A stretch of 64,000 nt of DNA from Sulfitobacter sp. DSM 110093 (GTDB lineage Bacteria; Pseudomonadota; Alphaproteobacteria; Rhodobacterales; Rhodobacteraceae): the NCBI RefSeq assembly GCF_022788715.1, contig NZ_CP085167.1, positions 124,001 to 188,000 on the forward strand. The letters are read 5' to 3'. Shown here piece by piece: positions 63,580 to 64,000 of this stretch. The notes under the pieces are model-generated. The model saw only the letters and a program-made list of their open reading frames with translations. It ran no database searches and was not told where the DNA came from. Position 1 is the stretch's first letter. Each line of letters opens with the position of its first letter. The translations under genes were made by a program, and so were the position numbers.

Positions 63580-64000
63580 TCATCGTCAGCAGGTCGTATT
63601 CTGCGACCGCTTCCTCCCGTTGGTTGGTCAGGGTCACATGCCACCGCACCTCGCCATATTCTTCGTTGCGCGGGGTCTTGTGTTTGACAGTTAGCCGCAC
63701 TTTCATGCTGTCCCCGGCAGAGACAGGTTCGAGGAAGCGAAGATTGTCGAGACCCGTATTGGCCAAAACGGGGCCGGGATCAGGCTGCACGAACAGGCCC
63801 GCAGCAAAGCTGAGCAACAGGTAGCCATGTGCCACGCGGCCCGGAAAGAACGGATTCGCGGCGGCGGCTTCGTCGTCCATATGTGCATAGAACGTGTCGC
63901 CGGTGAAATTGGCGAAGGTTTCGATATCTTCAAGCGAGATTTCGCGAGATTTGGAATAAAAGGTTTCGCCCAAGTCCAGCTCGGTGAAACGCCGGGTGAA
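63569..64000 (-). CDS. paaZ: PaaZ C-terminal MaoC-type hydratase part (gene runs off the window)
   Basis: The frame is open to the window edge, giving the last 143 residues. It is a MaoC/hot-dog hydratase with FTGDTFYAHMDDEAAAANPF, VAHGYLLLSFAAGLFVQPDP and GPVLANTGLDNLRF, which closely follow the C-terminal domain of PaaZ (ring-opening oxepin-CoA hydrolase/aldehyde dehydrogenase). A TTG codon at 63971-63973 could be mistaken for a start, but similarity continues upstream (FTRRFTELDLGE). The paaX overlap supports this. Confidence 0.85.
   Translation of the reverse strand, partial: FTRRFTELDLGETFYSKSREISLEDIETFANFTGDTFYAHMDDEAAAANPFFPGRVAHGYLLLSFAAGLFVQPDPGPVLANTGLDNLRFLEPVSAGDSMKVRLTVKHKTPRNEEYGEVRWHVTLTNQREEAVAEYDLLTMNAL

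Noticed and set aside
63971..63973. TTG start making a complete small MaoC protein
   Set aside because: The frame and PaaZ-like sequence continue upstream to the window edge, so this is the end of a larger gene.

Overview
The window looks like a chromosomal stretch of a marine alphaproteobacterium of the Roseobacter group (Rhodobacterales; a Sulfitobacter-like genus is my best guess, from overall protein character rather than any marker gene). The case rests on GC-rich coding DNA, two TRAP transporter systems, a complete NepR/EcfG/PhyR general stress response (GSR) locus, and the gene run rnd-kdsD-lptC-lptA-lptB-hpf-ptsN. I see no rRNA, tRNA, CRISPR array, insertion sequence or phage module.

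Layout. 0-5.5 kb: the end of a TRAP transporter (DctM, DctP) followed by a glutamine-synthetase-like ligase, an aldehyde dehydrogenase and an iron alcohol dehydrogenase, which fits a gamma-glutamyl route for an amino alcohol such as ethanolamine. 5.5-10.7 kb: cytochrome c, idi, hemF, hemE, hemC and a LysR regulator. 10.7-16 kb: hydantoinase/oxoprolinase A and B, a fumarylpyruvate-hydrolase-like protein and a zeta-type glutathione transferase. 16-19.2 kb: a coupled minus-strand set (P1 peptidase, alpha/beta hydrolase, TTC38-like TPR protein). 19.4-21.5 kb: a GABA-type aminotransferase and a divergent PuuR-like regulator.

21.5-32.6 kb is a stress region: small membrane protein, HWE-type sensor kinase, ecfG, nepR, phyR, two small envelope proteins (DUF883, YqjE-like), a pseudo-receiver, a Crp/Fnr regulator, YihY, a YfdC-type channel, a YegD-like Hsp70 and an HdeA-like periplasmic protein. 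Five sites matching the EcfG promoter form (GGAAC, 16-17 bases, NGTT) sit 30-42 bases upstream of nepR, phyR, the small membrane protein, the HdeA-like gene and a PfpI-like gene at 48.8 kb. The nepR and phyR promoters share one perfect 12-bp inverted repeat.

30.6-36.2 kb: a dipeptide-type ABC transporter operon interrupted by the HdeA-like gene on the other strand. 36.4-48.2 kb: a TAXI-TRAP transporter and UspA, then a collinear set of carbon-nitrogen hydrolase, Orn/Lys/Arg-type decarboxylase, ATP-grasp ligase, C45 (penicillin acyltransferase-like) protein and alpha-methylacyl-CoA racemase. I cannot match this set to a described pathway; it is the best candidate here for a new metabolic system, probably making or breaking an amide of a decarboxylated amino acid.

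48.2-57.9 kb: PfpI/DJ-1 protein, the Pqi lipid-transport operon (pqiA as two overlapping genes, pqiB, pqiC), and a MarR regulator with an RND efflux pair. 57.9-62.7 kb: ptsN, hpf, the lpt genes, kdsD and rnd on the minus strand. The window ends in paaX and the 3' end of paaZ (phenylacetate catabolism).
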